Below the pieces are notes generated by a model. The model did not search any database and was not told where the DNA came from. It saw nothing but the letters and a program-made list of their open reading frames with translations. A program made the translations under genes and the position numbers. Shown here one piece after another: positions 30,288 to 39,222 of a stretch of DNA of 43,290 nt (positions within the stretch are counted from its first letter, which is position 1; every line of letters begins with the position of its first letter). The stretch is from Nocardiopsis sp. CNT312 (lineage in GTDB: Bacteria > Actinomycetota > Actinomycetes > Streptosporangiales > Streptosporangiaceae): contig NZ_AZXF01000034.1 in the NCBI RefSeq assembly GCF_000515115.1, positions 1 through 43,290 of the forward strand, in the 5' to 3' direction.

Positions 30288-31583
30288 GGTCGTTGCGACA
30301 CAGGAGGTCAGTTGCTCGCTTCGAGCGGCTGAGCCAGACGCTCGGCGGAGTGCGCCGACAGGTCGGTGCCCTTGGGGAAGTACTGGCGCAGCGACCCGTT
30401 GGTGTTCCCGTGGGAGCCGCGCTGCCAGGGAGAGGCCGGATCGCAGAGGTGGACCGGGATGTCGGTGGCGGTGGTGAACGCCCCGTGGGCGGCCATCTCC
30501 GATCCCTGGTCCCAGGTCACCGACCGTGCCAGATGCCGGGGCAGGGTCCGCACCGTGGCGGCCAACGCGTCACGGACCTGCTCGGCACCGCGCCCGCGGG
30601 GCAGGTGCGGCAGCATCGTGTACCGGGTCGAACGCTCCACCGGGGTGCCGATGGCCGAGGCGTTGCCCTGGCCCGGGACCAGGTCACCCTCCCCAGGGCC
30701 GGGCGCCGCCCGGTCGGCGACCTGCGGTGGGCGTTCGCTGATCGTCACCATCGGTGCGGTGAAGCGCCCTTGGCGCTGCCGGGCCCGGCAGCGGGGCTCG
30801 CGCCGAGCCCTTCCGGTGGGCAAGGGCCCCGGCCAGCTCCCTGCGCAGCGTTCCACGGCCCTGGACGTAGAGCGCCTGGTAGATCGTCTCGTGGCACACG
30901 TGCAGCTCCGGGCGGTCGGCGAAGTCCCGTTTGAGCCCACGGCTGGTCTGTTCGGGGCTCCACCGCTCGTCTGACAGGTCCTGGACCCGGACGCGTCGTT
31001 CGGGTCCAGGCAGATCTTGGCGGGCTTGGGGCGTGGTCTGCGGGCCTCGGCGCGGGCCTGGACGCCGTGGGGGCGGTAGTGCCGTTTGCCGGGTGGGTCC
31101 ACGGTGCCGTTACGGCGGATCTCACGGCTGGTCGTGGAGTGGTTCCGGCCCAGCTCGTCGGCGATTGCTCGCGCGGGCGTGCCCTCGCGGTGCAGGTCGG
31201 CGATCCGGATGCGTTCGTCGCTGGTCGGGTAGTGGGACGGGCCGGTGGGCGGTACCACCGCGGTGATGGGTGGTACCCGCCCCGCGATCACGCTCGGCGC
31301 TGCGTCCGTTGCGCCGCTTCCTGCCCGTGCGGGCGTTCACGCCCACGACTTGGCAGGCTCCGGTGTTGCCGTAGCCCTGCTGCATGAGCTGCAAGTATGC
31401 CGCTCGTTCGGTGTAGAGTCTCGTGGTGCCCCGCCGTGTTCGGCTCTCGCGGGCCTGGACGTGCATCGCACCCCGGAACCCAAGGAGCGCCGTGGTCCCG
31501 CTGCTGTGTTCTGGTCCGATGTTTTCTGGCCGTGTTCCGGTCCTGAAAGCATCGAATTTTCGGGCTGTCCTCTTGTGATGACC
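30288..31583 (-). mobile_element. Decayed IS30-family element
   Basis: About 1.3 kb. The left end reads GGTCGTTGCGACACAGGAGG from 30288. Imperfect inverted repeats CACAGGAGGTCAG (30299-30311) and CTGTCCTCTTGTG (31565-31577) match at 11 of 13 positions and enclose a broken leftward transposase gene. The outer boundaries are approximate and no clear target duplication was found. Confidence 0.6.
30308..31466 (-). pseudogene. IS30-family transposase, multiple frameshifts and lost catalytic Glu
   Basis: The protein is spread over three reading frames: N-terminus TRLYTERAAYLQLMQQGYG (31466 to about 31285); HTH region TSDERIRIADLHREGTPARA and REIRRNG (about 31290 to 30975); VQDLSDERWSPEQTSRGLK with HVCHETIYQALYVQGRG (about 30975 to 30770); then EGDLVPGQGNASAIGTPVER, TWDQGSEMAAHG and NTNGSLRQYFPKGTDLSAHS to the stop at 30308. 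Two DDE aspartates remain, but the third residue is Gly (SHGNTNG, where IS30 has ENTNG). At least three frameshifts plus this loss show a dead gene. Confidence 0.85.
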
Positions 31584-32049
31584 GGACTTTCATGAGGTCC
31601 CTATTCGGTCATTGGGTGATTCTCCGGATATTGCACTGCAATACAGATCTCTCAAGGCCGAATGCGGTCACGGGGGTTTGTCGCGGATGCGGTGGAGGGC
31701 GTCATACCCTACGGTTGGGGTGAATCACCTCCGCCGAACCGCGGTTCGCGCCTCCCCGCAAAGGTCGCGCTGTATCGACGGTCCCCGCCTTCGTGTTCGG
31801 GAACGGCGATGGAGTGCCTTGCGCGCTGAAACGTCACGCCAATGTAACGATCCGTTGTTCGGGGTGGCTGAAATCGCATCCGGGGCGGTATTTCCCGCCC
31901 GGCCGACCAGGCGCACCGTGACCCTGTGGCCGATCCCCGGCCGGACACGCATATCCCAGGCCACACCCCGCAGCGCCAGGACACTGTCCGGAGACGTCCG
32001 TTCCCGGGCGCGGGTGTGACATCCGAGACGATACGAGGCTGAGTCATAC
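31584..32049. other. 466-bp gap upstream of the PP2C gene
   Basis: No convincing gene on either strand. The 5' half is AT-richer than its surroundings, perhaps from IS insertion. It holds a 14-bp perfect palindrome CGAACCGCGGTTCG (31735-31748) and a -10-like TACCCT near 31706, either of which might serve the downstream gene. Confidence 0.35.
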
Positions 32050-34029
32050 GTGAACGGAAAACGCTCCGCAGGCGACGGCTCCGAGAACGCGCTCGTGACG
32101 GCGTTCTCCCATGCCCCCGAACCGATGGCTCTCACCCGGAGCGACGGCTCGGTCCTGCACGCCAATCTGGCCTTCACCGAACTGGTGGGCGCCGACCCCA
32201 CCGGGCGGGCGTGGTTCGACCTCCTGGAGGCCGGCGACGCGTCGGAGGCCTCCCGTGCGCACGGCCGGGTCCTTGCCGGGCACCGCGGTGACCGTTTGCG
32301 CCTGCGCCTGGTGCCCGCCGCCTCCCGACCCCTCCCCGTGGAAGCGGAACTGCGACGGTCCCCCGTCCCCGACGGCGCCGTGGTCGTGCTCCTGCACGTC
32401 CTGTCGGTCGAGGAGGCGGAGCTGCGTGCGGTCGGTGAACTGCGCACGGACAGCTCCGACTCCGTGCTCTGGACCCTGGACGCGGACACAGGCCGGATGA
32501 GCGAACTGTTTGGCCCCACCCCCTTCGGAGCCCTCCTGTTCGGCGACGAGCGCCAGGTGGGGCACATCCTGGAACGGGTGCACCCCGACGACGCCGCCCG
32601 CGTCGCCGACGCCGTGGCGGCGGCACAGGAAGGCCGCGACTACGAACAGCGCTTCCGCGTCTTCGACCTGCTCGGCGACGAGCGCTCCGTACACGTGCGC
32701 GCCCGTTACGTCCCGGGCAGGCCCGACCGGTTCGTCGGGATCGTCGACGACGTCACGGAGCACGTCCAGCTGGTCCGCCGCCTGGCCCACCGCCGCCGCA
32801 CCGAGGCAGAGCACGGCCGCCTCGTCACCGAACTGTCGGCCAAACTCGTCTCCGCTACGGCCGCGGACGACGTCATGGACCTGCTGAGCGAGGAGTTCCC
32901 GCCGATCTTCGGCGGTATCGGCGCCACCGCGCTCTACGTCCAGGACGGCCTCCTCCACACCTCGGCCCGAGCGCGTGACCGGGACGCCTCCTTCGACGGC
33001 AGCCGGGCGACCGGGCCCGACCTGCCCGCGGCCGCAGTCATCCAGGACCGCCTGCCCCGCTTCTTCGAGAGCCGGGCCGAACTCGTCAGCCGCTTCCCCG
33101 GCGCTGAGCGGTACATGGACGGTACACGCGGCCAGGCCTGGGCGGTCGTCCCGATCTTCGGCGACGGCAGGGAGGCCCTCGGAGCCTGGCAGATGACCTG
33201 GGACCGGCCCCACCACGCCACCCGCGACGAGCGCGCCCTCATGCTCACCTTCGCCGGGCTCGCGGGCCAAGCGCTGCAGCGCATCAAGGCCCAGCAGGCC
33301 GAACTCGAACTCGCCGACGCCGTTCAGCGCCGTATGCTGCCGCGCCAGGTCCCCACCTTCCCGGACCTGGTCATCGCCACCAAGTACCTGCCCTCCCGGG
33401 CCGACTGGCGCATCTGTGGAGACTTCTACGACGTCGTCGAACTCCCCGGCAACCGGGTCGGGCTCCTCGTCGGCGACGTCCAGGGCCACGGAGTGGAGGC
33501 CGCCGCCGCCATGGGCCAGATCCGGGTGGCCCTGCGTGCCTACGCCACCAACCAGGCCGACCCCGGAGCGGTCTTGGCCGAGACCAACCGCCTGCTCACC
33601 GAGACCGGCGAGATCGTCTTCGCCACCTGCGGATACCTGGTCCTGGACCGCTCGACCGGCCTCATGCGCGCCGCCTGGGCGGGCCAGCCCCCCGTCGTCA
33701 TCGCCACCAAGGGTGACTACACACTGTGGGAGCCCGAGACCGGCCCGCCGCTGGGGGTCCTGCCCGACAGCCGCTACCCCGTCAGCACCCGTCAACTCGC
33801 CCCGGGCGCGACCCTGCTGATGTGCTCCGACGGCCTCGTGGAGAGCGCGCGCACGCCCATGCCGGACGGCCTGTCACGGGTTGGCGAAGCGCTGGCCGAA
33901 CACGGGGAGGACCCCGAGGAGACGGCCGACATCCTGGCGGAGGCGGCCCCCGCGGGACGGGGCGACGACATCGCCCTGCTCATCGCCCACATGCTCGACG
34001 ACGACACGGCCGTCGGCCCCGCGGCCTGA
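32050..34029 (+). CDS. PAS-PAS-GAF-PP2C (SpoIIE/RsbU-type) serine phosphatase
   Basis: 659 residues. Two PAS domains (about 14-110 and 125-245: [26 protein letters not shown]), a GAF domain (about 260-412) and a SpoIIE-type PP2C domain (about 430-655). The metal-binding aspartates are intact: GDFYD 457-461, GDVQGHG 475-481 and GDD 638-640. Such proteins dephosphorylate anti-anti-sigma factors in response to a sensed signal. No sigma or anti-sigma gene is adjacent, but the AbaA-like HATPase near 1.3 kb is a formal partner type. GTG 32050 is the start; a GAGG lies 12 nt upstream. No membrane segment, so it is cytosolic. Confidence 0.9.
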   Translation: MNGKRSAGDGSENALVTAFSHAPEPMALTRSDGSVLHANLAFTELVGADPTGRAWFDLLEAGDASEASRAHGRVLAGHRGDRLRLRLVPAASRPLPVEAELRRSPVPDGAVVVLLHVLSVEEAELRAVGELRTDSSDSVLWTLDADTGRMSELFGPTPFGALLFGDERQVGHILERVHPDDAARVADAVAAAQEGRDYEQRFRVFDLLGDERSVHVRARYVPGRPDRFVGIVDDVTEHVQLVRRLAHRRRTEAEHGRLVTELSAKLVSATAADDVMDLLSEEFPPIFGGIGATALYVQDGLLHTSARARDRDASFDGSRATGPDLPAAAVIQDRLPRFFESRAELVSRFPGAERYMDGTRGQAWAVVPIFGDGREALGAWQMTWDRPHHATRDERALMLTFAGLAGQALQRIKAQQAELELADAVQRRMLPRQVPTFPDLVIATKYLPSRADWRICGDFYDVVELPGNRVGLLVGDVQGHGVEAAAAMGQIRVALRAYATNQADPGAVLAETNRLLTETGEIVFATCGYLVLDRSTGLMRAAWAGQPPVVIATKGDYTLWEPETGPPLGVLPDSRYPVSTRQLAPGATLLMCSDGLVESARTPMPDGLSRVGEALAEHGEDPEETADILAEAAPAGRGDDIALLIAHMLDDDTAVGPAA

Positions 34030-34061
34030 ACCGGCGTGACCGAGGGGACACGGGGTGGCCC

Positions 34062-34067
34062 TACCCT
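34062..34067 (+). promoter_or_regulatory. -10 box of rarA (leaderless)
   Basis: TACCCT ends 6 nt before the GTG at 34074; GTGACC (34036-34041) is a distant possible -35. Confidence 0.4.
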
Positions 34068-34073
34068 GGACAG

Positions 34074-35411
34074 GTGTCCGACACACTCTTCGACGACGCT
34101 GGGGCCGAGGCCGCCAAGGGGCAGGAACCGCTGGCCGTGCGCATGCGCCCCCGCACACTGGACGAGGTCGTGGGTCAGCGCCACCTCCTGGGCGAGGGCA
34201 GCCCGCTGCGCCGCCTGGTCGAGGACGACGCCCCCATGTCCGTGTTCCTGTGGGGCCCTCCGGGCACCGGCAAGACCACCCTGGCCACCGTGGTCAGCCG
34301 TGTCACCCGCCGACGCTTCGTTGAACTGTCCGCCGTCAGCGCGGGAGTGAAGGACGTGCGCGCCGTCATCGACGAGGCACGGCGCCGCATGGGCATGCAC
34401 GGCACCCGGACACTGCTGTTCGTCGACGAGGTGCACCGGTTCAGCAAGACCCAGCAGGACGCCCTGCTCCCGGCCGTGGAGAACCGTTGGGTCAGCTTCA
34501 TCGGGGCCACCACCGAGAACCCCTTCTTCTCCGTCGTCAGCCCGCTGCTGTCGCGCTCGCTGCTGCTGTCCCTGGAGTCGCTGGAGGAGCCGGACGTGCG
34601 TGCCCTGCTGGAGCGGGCGCTGACCGACGAACGAGGTCTGGCCGACCGGTACACCCTCGACGACGGGGCCACCGACCACCTGGTCCGCCTGGCCGGGGGC
34701 GACGGCCGCCGCTCACTGACCTATCTGGAGGCCGCCGCCCTCGTGGCGGGGCCGCCCGGCCCCGAACCCGTGGCCGTCACCGCCGCCCACGTCGAACGCG
34801 CTGTCGACCGGCACGCGGTCCGCTACGACCGTTCGGGCGACCAGCACTACGACGTCGTCAGCGCGTTCGTCAAGAGCATGCGCGGGAGCGACCCCGACGC
34901 CGCCCTGCACTACCTGGCCAGGATGATCGAGGCGGGGGAGGACCCCCGGTTCATCGCCCGCCGCATCGTGGTGCATGCCAGCGAGGACGTGGGCATGGCC
35001 GACCCCACCGCCCTGCAGACGGCCGTCGCCGCCGCCCAGGCGGTGCAGCTCATCGGCATGCCCGAGGCGCGCATCAACCTCGCCCAGGCGGTCGTCCACA
35101 TCAGTCTGGCCCCCAAGTCCAACGCCGTGATCAGCGCCATCGACGCGGCCGTGGCCGATGTGCGCGCGGGCGGGGCGGGACCGGTCCCCGCCCACCTGCG
35201 CGACGCCCACTACAAGGGCGCCGCCGACCTGGGCCACGGCGAGGGCTACCTGTACGCGCACGACTTCCCCGGCGGGGTCGCCCCCCAGAGGTACGCCCCC
35301 GCCGGGCTGGAGGGGCGGGAGTACTACCGCCCCACCGGCCACGGAGCCGAACGCCGGTTCGGCGAGGTCCTGAGGCGGATCAAGGAGGTCCTGCGCGGGA
35401 TCAGTCCGTGA
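34074..35411 (+). CDS. rarA: Replication-associated recombination protein A (AAA+ ATPase)
   Basis: 445 residues. RarA (MgsA) acts at stalled forks. Walker A at 61-68 (GPPGTGKT), Walker B with DE at 118-119 ([20 protein letters not shown]), sensor 1 [12 protein letters not shown] and the C-terminal tetramerisation region ([22 protein letters not shown], then [17 protein letters not shown]) are all present. GTG 34074 is favoured by the TACCCT box 6 nt upstream. It lies 45 bp after the PP2C gene, and its stop overlaps the convergent kinase gene by 11 bp. Confidence 0.95.
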   Translation: MSDTLFDDAGAEAAKGQEPLAVRMRPRTLDEVVGQRHLLGEGSPLRRLVEDDAPMSVFLWGPPGTGKTTLATVVSRVTRRRFVELSAVSAGVKDVRAVIDEARRRMGMHGTRTLLFVDEVHRFSKTQQDALLPAVENRWVSFIGATTENPFFSVVSPLLSRSLLLSLESLEEPDVRALLERALTDERGLADRYTLDDGATDHLVRLAGGDGRRSLTYLEAAALVAGPPGPEPVAVTAAHVERAVDRHAVRYDRSGDQHYDVVSAFVKSMRGSDPDAALHYLARMIEAGEDPRFIARRIVVHASEDVGMADPTALQTAVAAAQAVQLIGMPEARINLAQAVVHISLAPKSNAVISAIDAAVADVRAGGAGPVPAHLRDAHYKGAADLGHGEGYLYAHDFPGGVAPQRYAPAGLEGREYYRPTGHGAERRFGEVLRRIKEVLRGISP

Positions 35412-36948
35412 ACAGCTCCGTGATCTCCACGATCTCTCGGGGGCCGCCGTCCTCCTGTCGTTCGCTGAAGGTGACCTCCACGATCATCACGGGGCCCCAC
35501 GAGAGGTAGTCGATGAAGTCGGCGCCGGTCAGCTCCCAGGTGCCCCGGCCCTCCACGTCCAGGAAGACGTGGTCGGGGGCGGCGCAGAACTTCGCGCACA
35601 GCACCTCGGCGTCCTCCGCGATGACGGCCTCCTGCGGGCTGCCCGACACCTCCCACTGCTCGGCCCACTCGGCGTGGGTGGGGATGCCCTGGCCACGGAC
35701 GGGCTCGTCGTCGCGGCCCACGGGGGTGTACACCCACGGGCCCTCCGCGGGGGACTCCTGCTCGGCCGGGTCGAACCGGGCGATCACGGTCAGCGGGGCC
35801 TCCTCCTCCGGGGACTCCTCGACCGGGGGCTCGGACACCTCGTCGGCGACGTCCCCGGAAGGAGCCTCCTCCTCACCGCCGAGCAGCTGTGACAGTGCCC
35901 ACGCGCCGCCCCCGACCAGGGTGAGGGCGAGCAGCAGCGCTCCGGACATGAACAGGACCCGGGTGGGACGGCTCCTCGACAGGTGGCCCTCCAGACGGAC
36001 CACCTCGGGTACGCGTGCGGGGGGCTCGGCGGCGTCCCACTCGCGCTTGAGCAGGCCGATCAGCTCGGCACGGTCGGGGGACTCCTCCAAGCCGCCGTCG
36101 CCGCCCGCTTGCCAGGCGGCGATGACCGCGCCGATCACCTCCGGCAGGCTCGGCCGGCGGTTCGGGTCCGGGTCCAGCGCGCGGGAGACCACCGGGCGCA
36201 GTTCCGGGTCCAGCCCGTCGAGGTCAAAGAGCCCCCGGGAGACACGTGTGGCGATCTCGTCGGGCTCCCCGGTACCGAAGGGCAGCCGTCCCGTTCCGGC
36301 GAAGGCCACGATGGCCCCCCAGGCGAACACGTCCGAGGCCGGGCTGGCCGGACCGCCGCGGTGGCGCTCGGGGCTCAGCCAGGTGGCCCCCGAGCCGCGC
36401 ATGCGCTCGGGCGAGGCGGTGATCGCGCACTCCATGATGTGCGGTCCGTGCGACTCGACCACCACGTCGCTGGGGCGCAGGGACCCGTGGGAGACCCCGC
36501 GCGCGTGCAGCGCGGACAGCCCCTCGGCCAGACCGGTGGCCAGGGCGATGAGCTTGCCCCTGCCCAGACCGTTGCGCTTGGTGATGTAGTGCGACAGGCG
36601 TTGCCCGCCGACATAGGCCATGGCCAGCCACGGCGGGTTGGCGTCGCTGTCGAAGGACACCGGTACGACCACGTGCTCGGGGTCCACGCCCGACAGGGCG
36701 CGCAGTCGCCGCTCCAGTTCGGGGAAGACCTCGGGTGACTCCAGTTCGGGAGCGATGAGCAGCTTGACGGCGACCAGCCGGTCGCCGGTCGCGGACGGGT
36801 CCACGGCGGCGTAGACGGTGCCTGTGGCTCCCTGGCCCAGGCGGCCGAGGAGCAGATAGGGTCCGACCCTTTCCGGGTCGTCCGGGTACAGAGGAGCCAA
36901 GTCCGGTGGTACCAGTACGGAGATCTCTTTGGGAGGCCGAGGGCTCAT
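35401..36948 (-). CDS. Membrane-anchored Ser/Thr protein pseudokinase
   Basis: 515 residues. A PknB-like kinase fold (about 30-280) with a good glycine loop ([14 protein letters not shown], 34-46) and VAVK lysine 62. The catalytic HRD is HGS (154-156), the metal-binding Asn is Asp161, and DFG is ECA (173-175); APE survives as SPE (192-194). Phosphotransfer is therefore unlikely. A membrane helix (about 331-352) and an acidic linker lead to an outside domain of about 110 residues with two cysteines (LCAKFC) and no PASTA repeats. ATG 36948 has AGGA 6 nt upstream. It may sense cell-envelope signals or scaffold a true kinase. Confidence 0.9.
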   Translation of the reverse strand: MSPRPPKEISVLVPPDLAPLYPDDPERVGPYLLLGRLGQGATGTVYAAVDPSATGDRLVAVKLLIAPELESPEVFPELERRLRALSGVDPEHVVVPVSFDSDANPPWLAMAYVGGQRLSHYITKRNGLGRGKLIALATGLAEGLSALHARGVSHGSLRPSDVVVESHGPHIMECAITASPERMRGSGATWLSPERHRGGPASPASDVFAWGAIVAFAGTGRLPFGTGEPDEIATRVSRGLFDLDGLDPELRPVVSRALDPDPNRRPSLPEVIGAVIAAWQAGGDGGLEESPDRAELIGLLKREWDAAEPPARVPEVVRLEGHLSRSRPTRVLFMSGALLLALTLVGGGAWALSQLLGGEEEAPSGDVADEVSEPPVEESPEEEAPLTVIARFDPAEQESPAEGPWVYTPVGRDDEPVRGQGIPTHAEWAEQWEVSGSPQEAVIAEDAEVLCAKFCAAPDHVFLDVEGRGTWELTGADFIDYLSWGPVMIVEVTFSERQEDGGPREIVEITELFTD

Positions 36949-37154
36949 GCGGGTCCTGTCGGTGCTTCTGGGGGCGGGAACTGCGGAGTGTCCAGACATC
37001 GTAGTGAAGATCCCGCTTGATAGTGATTCTCGCGAACGGGAGAAACGGCGTCGATCCCTTCGGGCCGAGAATCGACTCCATAGTGACCAACCCGTGATCC
37101 GCTCATGGGGCCGTGGCGACACGCCGACCCCGCTCGGAGGGCCGCCGAACGCGA

Positions 37155-37160
37155 TAGGGT
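37155..37160 (+). promoter_or_regulatory. -10 box for the DUF948-DUF6167 pair
   Basis: TAGGGT, giving a leader of about 66 nt to ATG 37233. It is divergent from the pseudokinase. Confidence 0.35.
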
Positions 37161-37232
37161 CAGCCGAAACCCGGAAGTCTCCCGACCGGTGCACACCCTC
37201 GAAGCCACCCCCGATCTGCCCACGGAGCCCGC

Positions 37233-37625
37233 ATGCTTACCGCAGGAGAGGTCGCCGCGCTCGTCGCCGCGGTGGTCTGGGCGGTGCTGGCCACGTTCAT
37301 GTGCGTGGCGCTCGTCAAACTCATCTCGCTCATCAACGCGGCCACCAAGGTGGTCTCGGAAGTGGGTGAACGGACCCCGCCGCTGCTGGAGGACGTCGCC
37401 TCCACCGTCGAGCGCACCAACACCTCGCTGGAGCGCGTCGAGGAGATCACCGCCAACGTGCGGTCCACCTCCGAGGACGTCTCCACAGTGACGGCTCTCA
37501 CACGTTCGGTGGTCACCGGGCCGCTGGTGAAGGCGGCCTCGCTCACCTACGGGGTCCGGCGGGTCATGGGGCAGCGCCGGACCCTGGCGCTGGTGCGCGG
37601 CCGCAGGCGGAGGGAGCGCCGGTGA
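37233..37625 (+). CDS. DUF948 membrane-anchored coiled-coil protein
   Basis: 130 residues. One N-terminal membrane helix (about 5-30: GEVAALVAAVVWAVLATFMC) is followed by an amphipathic coiled coil (AATKVVSEVGERTPPLLEDV to SEDVSTVTALTRSV) and a basic tail. The family is conserved beside DUF6167 and alaS in streptomycete relatives and has no known function. Start ATG 37233; the 3' end overlaps the next gene by 4 bp. Confidence 0.88.
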   Translation: MLTAGEVAALVAAVVWAVLATFMCVALVKLISLINAATKVVSEVGERTPPLLEDVASTVERTNTSLERVEEITANVRSTSEDVSTVTALTRSVVTGPLVKAASLTYGVRRVMGQRRTLALVRGRRRRERR

Positions 37626-37894
37626 TCGGCAAGCTGTTCTACCTCGCCGCCGGCGCCGCCCTGGGCGGGTACGCCGTCCACCGGGTCAACCGCGCCCGCC
37701 GCGCTCTCGCCCCCGGAGGGCTGGCCGCGCGGGTGGAGGGCCGTGTCGGCGAGTACCGGGGCGCCCTGCGCGAGTTCAACGAGGACCTGGCCGACGAGGT
37801 CCGTGTCCGGGAGGCCGAGCTGACGGAGCGCTACGCGCCCAAGAGGGGGCGTGCCCTTCCCGGCGGGCGCCGCGAACCCGATGAGTCCGCGTGA
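37622..37894 (+). CDS. DUF6167-like small protein
   Basis: 90 residues starting at GTG 37622 within the end of the DUF948 gene (GTGA overlap), so they are co-translated. A short hydrophobic N-terminus (IGKLFYLAAGAALGGYAVH) precedes a basic helical region, then EYRGALREFNEDLADEVRVREAELTERY. The DUF6167 assignment rests on its pattern and place after DUF948. Function unknown. Confidence 0.8.
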   Translation: MIGKLFYLAAGAALGGYAVHRVNRARRALAPGGLAARVEGRVGEYRGALREFNEDLADEVRVREAELTERYAPKRGRALPGGRREPDESA

Positions 37895-37941
37895 TGCGCC
37901 CGTCGACACGGTCGCCGTCTCGGCTTTGCCCGGGTGCTCCA

Positions 37942-37970
37942 TTGTCACCGGGGGGAGGTCCTCGTAGGTT
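37942..37970 (+). promoter_or_regulatory. Promoter of the proline-rich membrane protein gene
   Basis: TTGTCA (37942-37947), 17-bp spacer, TAGGTT (37965-37970): one of the best housekeeping-type promoters in the window, 33 bp before ATG 38004. Confidence 0.6.
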
Positions 37971-38003
37971 GGGGGAATCAGCCCCGCACCGTCGAGGAGC
38001 CGC

Positions 38004-38597
38004 ATGAACCCGCAGCAGCCCTCGGGCGACCCGTACCCGTACGGCCCCCCGCCCTCGGGCCCGTACCCGCCGCAGGGCCACGGCCCACCGCCTGCCGGCG
38101 CCTTCCACCAGGGATACGCCCCCTACCAGCCGGTCCCGGACCGGATGCCGGGAACGGTCGTCACCGTCCGCGTCCTGATGTTCGTCGGCGGCGCGTGCGG
38201 GGTGCTCGCGGCCCTCCTGTTCTGGGTCCTGGCCGCGTCTCTCACGGGCGAGTTCAGCCGGGGCGCCACGGACGCTTTCCGGCAGCAGGGCCTGGTGCTC
38301 ACCGCCGCAGAGGGCGCGCTGGTCTTCGGCGTCCTCGGCGCGATCCCGTTCGTCTACGGCGTGCTCTCCCTCGTGCTCGCCTCGTTCATGGGCCGCCGCC
38401 GCCCTGCGGTCCTGTGGTCGGTGGTGGTCTTCCAGGCCCTGTCCGCGCTCACCCTGCTGGTGTCCCTGGTGGCCGGGGACGTGCTGCTGATCGTTCCGCT
38501 GCTGTTCACGATCGCCATGATCGTGTTCGTGCTCCTGGAGCCGGCCCGGGCGTACTACACCAGGCCGATCGCTCCTCCCTCCCCTGCGGGCTACTAG
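38004..38597 (+). CDS. Proline-rich four-helix membrane protein
   Basis: 197 residues. A proline/tyrosine-rich cytoplasmic head (PSGDPYPYGPPPSGPYPPQG) is followed by four membrane helices: VLMFVGGACGVLAALLFWVL, a region around ALVFGVLGAIPFVYGVLSLV, WSVVVFQALSALTLLVSLVA and LLIVPLLFTIAMIVFVLLEP. ATG 38004 has GAGGAG 5 nt upstream. Not recognised beyond this layout, which is common in actinobacteria. Function unknown. Confidence 0.8.
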   Translation: MNPQQPSGDPYPYGPPPSGPYPPQGHGPPPAGAFHQGYAPYQPVPDRMPGTVVTVRVLMFVGGACGVLAALLFWVLAASLTGEFSRGATDAFRQQGLVLTAAEGALVFGVLGAIPFVYGVLSLVLASFMGRRRPAVLWSVVVFQALSALTLLVSLVAGDVLLIVPLLFTIAMIVFVLLEPARAYYTRPIAPPSPAGY

Positions 38598-39222
38598 CGG
38601 CCGGGGCGGTGTCCGACCCCTGTGCGCCCTCGAACGGGACTTTTCATGTCTTTTCGGGACACCGTGGAGTGTTTTGGGTGTTCGATTCCCTTGCCGTGGA
38701 AAGACCCCGGTGGGCCCGCCCCCGAACCAGTGGCTCCCCGGCCGCCCGGACCCTCCGTGGCGCTGCCCCGACGTCCCCCGCCGTTCGGACACCCGCCGCC
38801 CGGCCGGTCCCGGACACCCGCCGCCCGCCTCCGGAGGGAGGCCCGGTACCGTTCCGCGCCCTGCGCATCCTCACGCTCCTCGGAACCACGGCCGCCCCGC
38901 CGGCCACCGGCCGGTACTGCGCCAGGCCCCCGACACCTGCCGGGGGGACACCTGCCCCCGGCAGGCTGAGGGCCGGGCCACCCGCCGCAGCGGTAGGGCG
39001 CGGAGCGGACCCGCGCGGTGCCCGGCGGCGATAGCCTGGGAACAACGAGACGGCCGCCGCTGTCGTCCCCAGAGCGGGCCCGGCGGCCACCGCACGACCA
39101 CGCGCGCCGCGCGGGCGCGGCCACCTTCATCGCGTGCCGACCCGTGAGCGCGCCCACGACACGGTCCCGGCCGGGGACCCCGTGCCGCCGCGGGCGGTGC
39201 GGCCAAGCACGGGAGGGCATCA
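38598..39222 (+). other. 625-bp gap with the alaS promoter region
   Basis: No convincing gene. A -10-like TAGCCT at 39032-39037 would give alaS a leader of about 180 nt. The leader can fold near 39159-39183 (GGTCCC-GGCCG-GGGACC core). No T-box signature is seen. Confidence 0.35.

Noticed and set aside
31709..32047. Leftward 112-residue ORF upstream of the PP2C gene
   Set aside because: No recognisable family, no ribosome binding site, and Arg/Pro/Ser-rich composition.
38680..38690. tRNA T-loop-like GTTCGATTCCC
   Set aside because: The flanking bases do not form a 5-bp T-stem and no acceptor, D or anticodon arms can be placed.
38622..38969. Small rightward ORF between the membrane protein and alaS
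   Set aside because: Pro/Arg-rich composition like a shadow frame, no family resemblance and no ribosome binding site.
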